A stretch of DNA of 64,000 bases from Cerrena zonata. Lineage: Eukaryota; Basidiomycota; Agaricomycetes; Polyporales; Cerrenaceae. Where the stretch lies: NCBI GenBank assembly GCA_038087015.1, contig JASBNA010000013.1, positions 310,001 to 374,000 on the forward strand, read 5' to 3'. Position 1 is the stretch's first letter. Every line of letters starts with the position of its first letter. The notes under the pieces were generated by a model, which was not told the origin of the DNA, made no database searches, and saw only the letters and a program-made list of their open reading frames with translations. Below are positions 63,607-64,000 of this stretch, in pieces. The position numbers and the translations under genes were made by a program.

Positions 63607-64000
63607 TTCTAGAGTATTTCAAGTATCTTCCTTTGATTAAAATTGGCCCAATCCCTTGTGAATTGTCTGTTCCTAGCTCTATCTAATGAAAAATCATTAT
63701 CTGATATCTCTGGTGCCCGTAATTTTTTCTCACCAAAGTATGATTTTTTTCAAAAATTTTTTATGGCCATACAAAATTACAAGCTACAACACGATAAAAG
63801 AAACATGGTGGAATAGATATTAGGAATTGAATTAAGTGTTAACTAAGTAGTTTTACAATTAAAGTAGAGAACTAGAGGATTAAGTATAAAAATCAAACAA
63901 GAAGTGTTAAAAAGCAAAAAAAAAGAAAAGTAGAAGTCCGTGATGTAAAATGTCATAAAAGATTAATGCAATATCAATGTATATCGACACTGCCTAAGGT
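63607..64000. other. NPT1 upstream region to window edge
   Basis: No gene is seen in 394 bp; it is AT-rich with T- and A-runs near 63740-63760 and 63915-63935. It presumably contains the NPT1 promoter. Confidence 0.5.

Noticed and set aside
1..64000. CRISPR arrays, phage or bacterial operons
   Set aside because: None present; the window is clearly yeast nuclear DNA.

Overview
The window is nuclear DNA of a budding yeast, most likely of the CUG-serine (Debaryomyces/Candida) group. It is AT-rich, has compact intron-poor genes on both strands, pol III tRNA genes ending in T-runs, and yeast-specific gene families (SHO1, STE18, MHP1, VHC1, HOT13, MCP1, Vps3844/DUF3844). The MAM33 and CLB4-type cyclin genes lie close together, which I recall as also true in Candida albicans. 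No species is claimed.

Layout: the left end holds the start of UBA1 (cut by the window edge), a dead Ty1/copia reverse-transcriptase relic, a DAL5-family permease, a Gag-like reading frame and a dispersed 5S rRNA gene. SHO1 to FMP40 (6.8-17.4 kb) carry an osmosensor, an IMO32/EAT1-type hydrolase, a NIT3-type amidase, an ATR1-type exporter, an MNN2-type mannosyltransferase, a stand-alone shikimate-dehydrogenase-like protein and the SelO AMPylase. From 17.5 to 29.7 kb come a glycine-rich repeat protein, RAD50, a CST26-type acyltransferase, MRD1, MAM33, calcipressin (RCN1) and HOT13. From 30.6 to 46.4 kb come a small unknown ORF, a B-type cyclin, a tandem pair of Vps3844 genes, ERV2, STE18, GOS1, MCP1, ISU1, MHP1 and RPL5. 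The right end has a ZIP zinc transporter, two leucine tRNAs, a HOL1-type MFS carrier, VHC1, COX11, KAP120 and NPT1. Two intergenic regions (about 40.65-41.1 and 46.6-46.8 kb) hold strongly base-paired, non-coding sequence that may be structural RNA genes.

There is no operon logic. Shared themes include mitochondrial biogenesis (ISU1, MCP1, COX11, MAM33, HOT13, FMP40), secretory and vacuolar functions (GOS1, ERV2, Vps3844 pair, VHC1, MNN2-like) and signalling (SHO1, STE18, RCN1, CLB4).

A dominant oddity is that about a dozen otherwise well-conserved genes are interrupted by single-base indels, about 24 in all, mostly in short homopolymers. The reading frame always resumes with good homology and no sequence is lost. 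I read these as sequencing or assembly errors of a long-read draft rather than gene death, and I annotate those genes across their full span.
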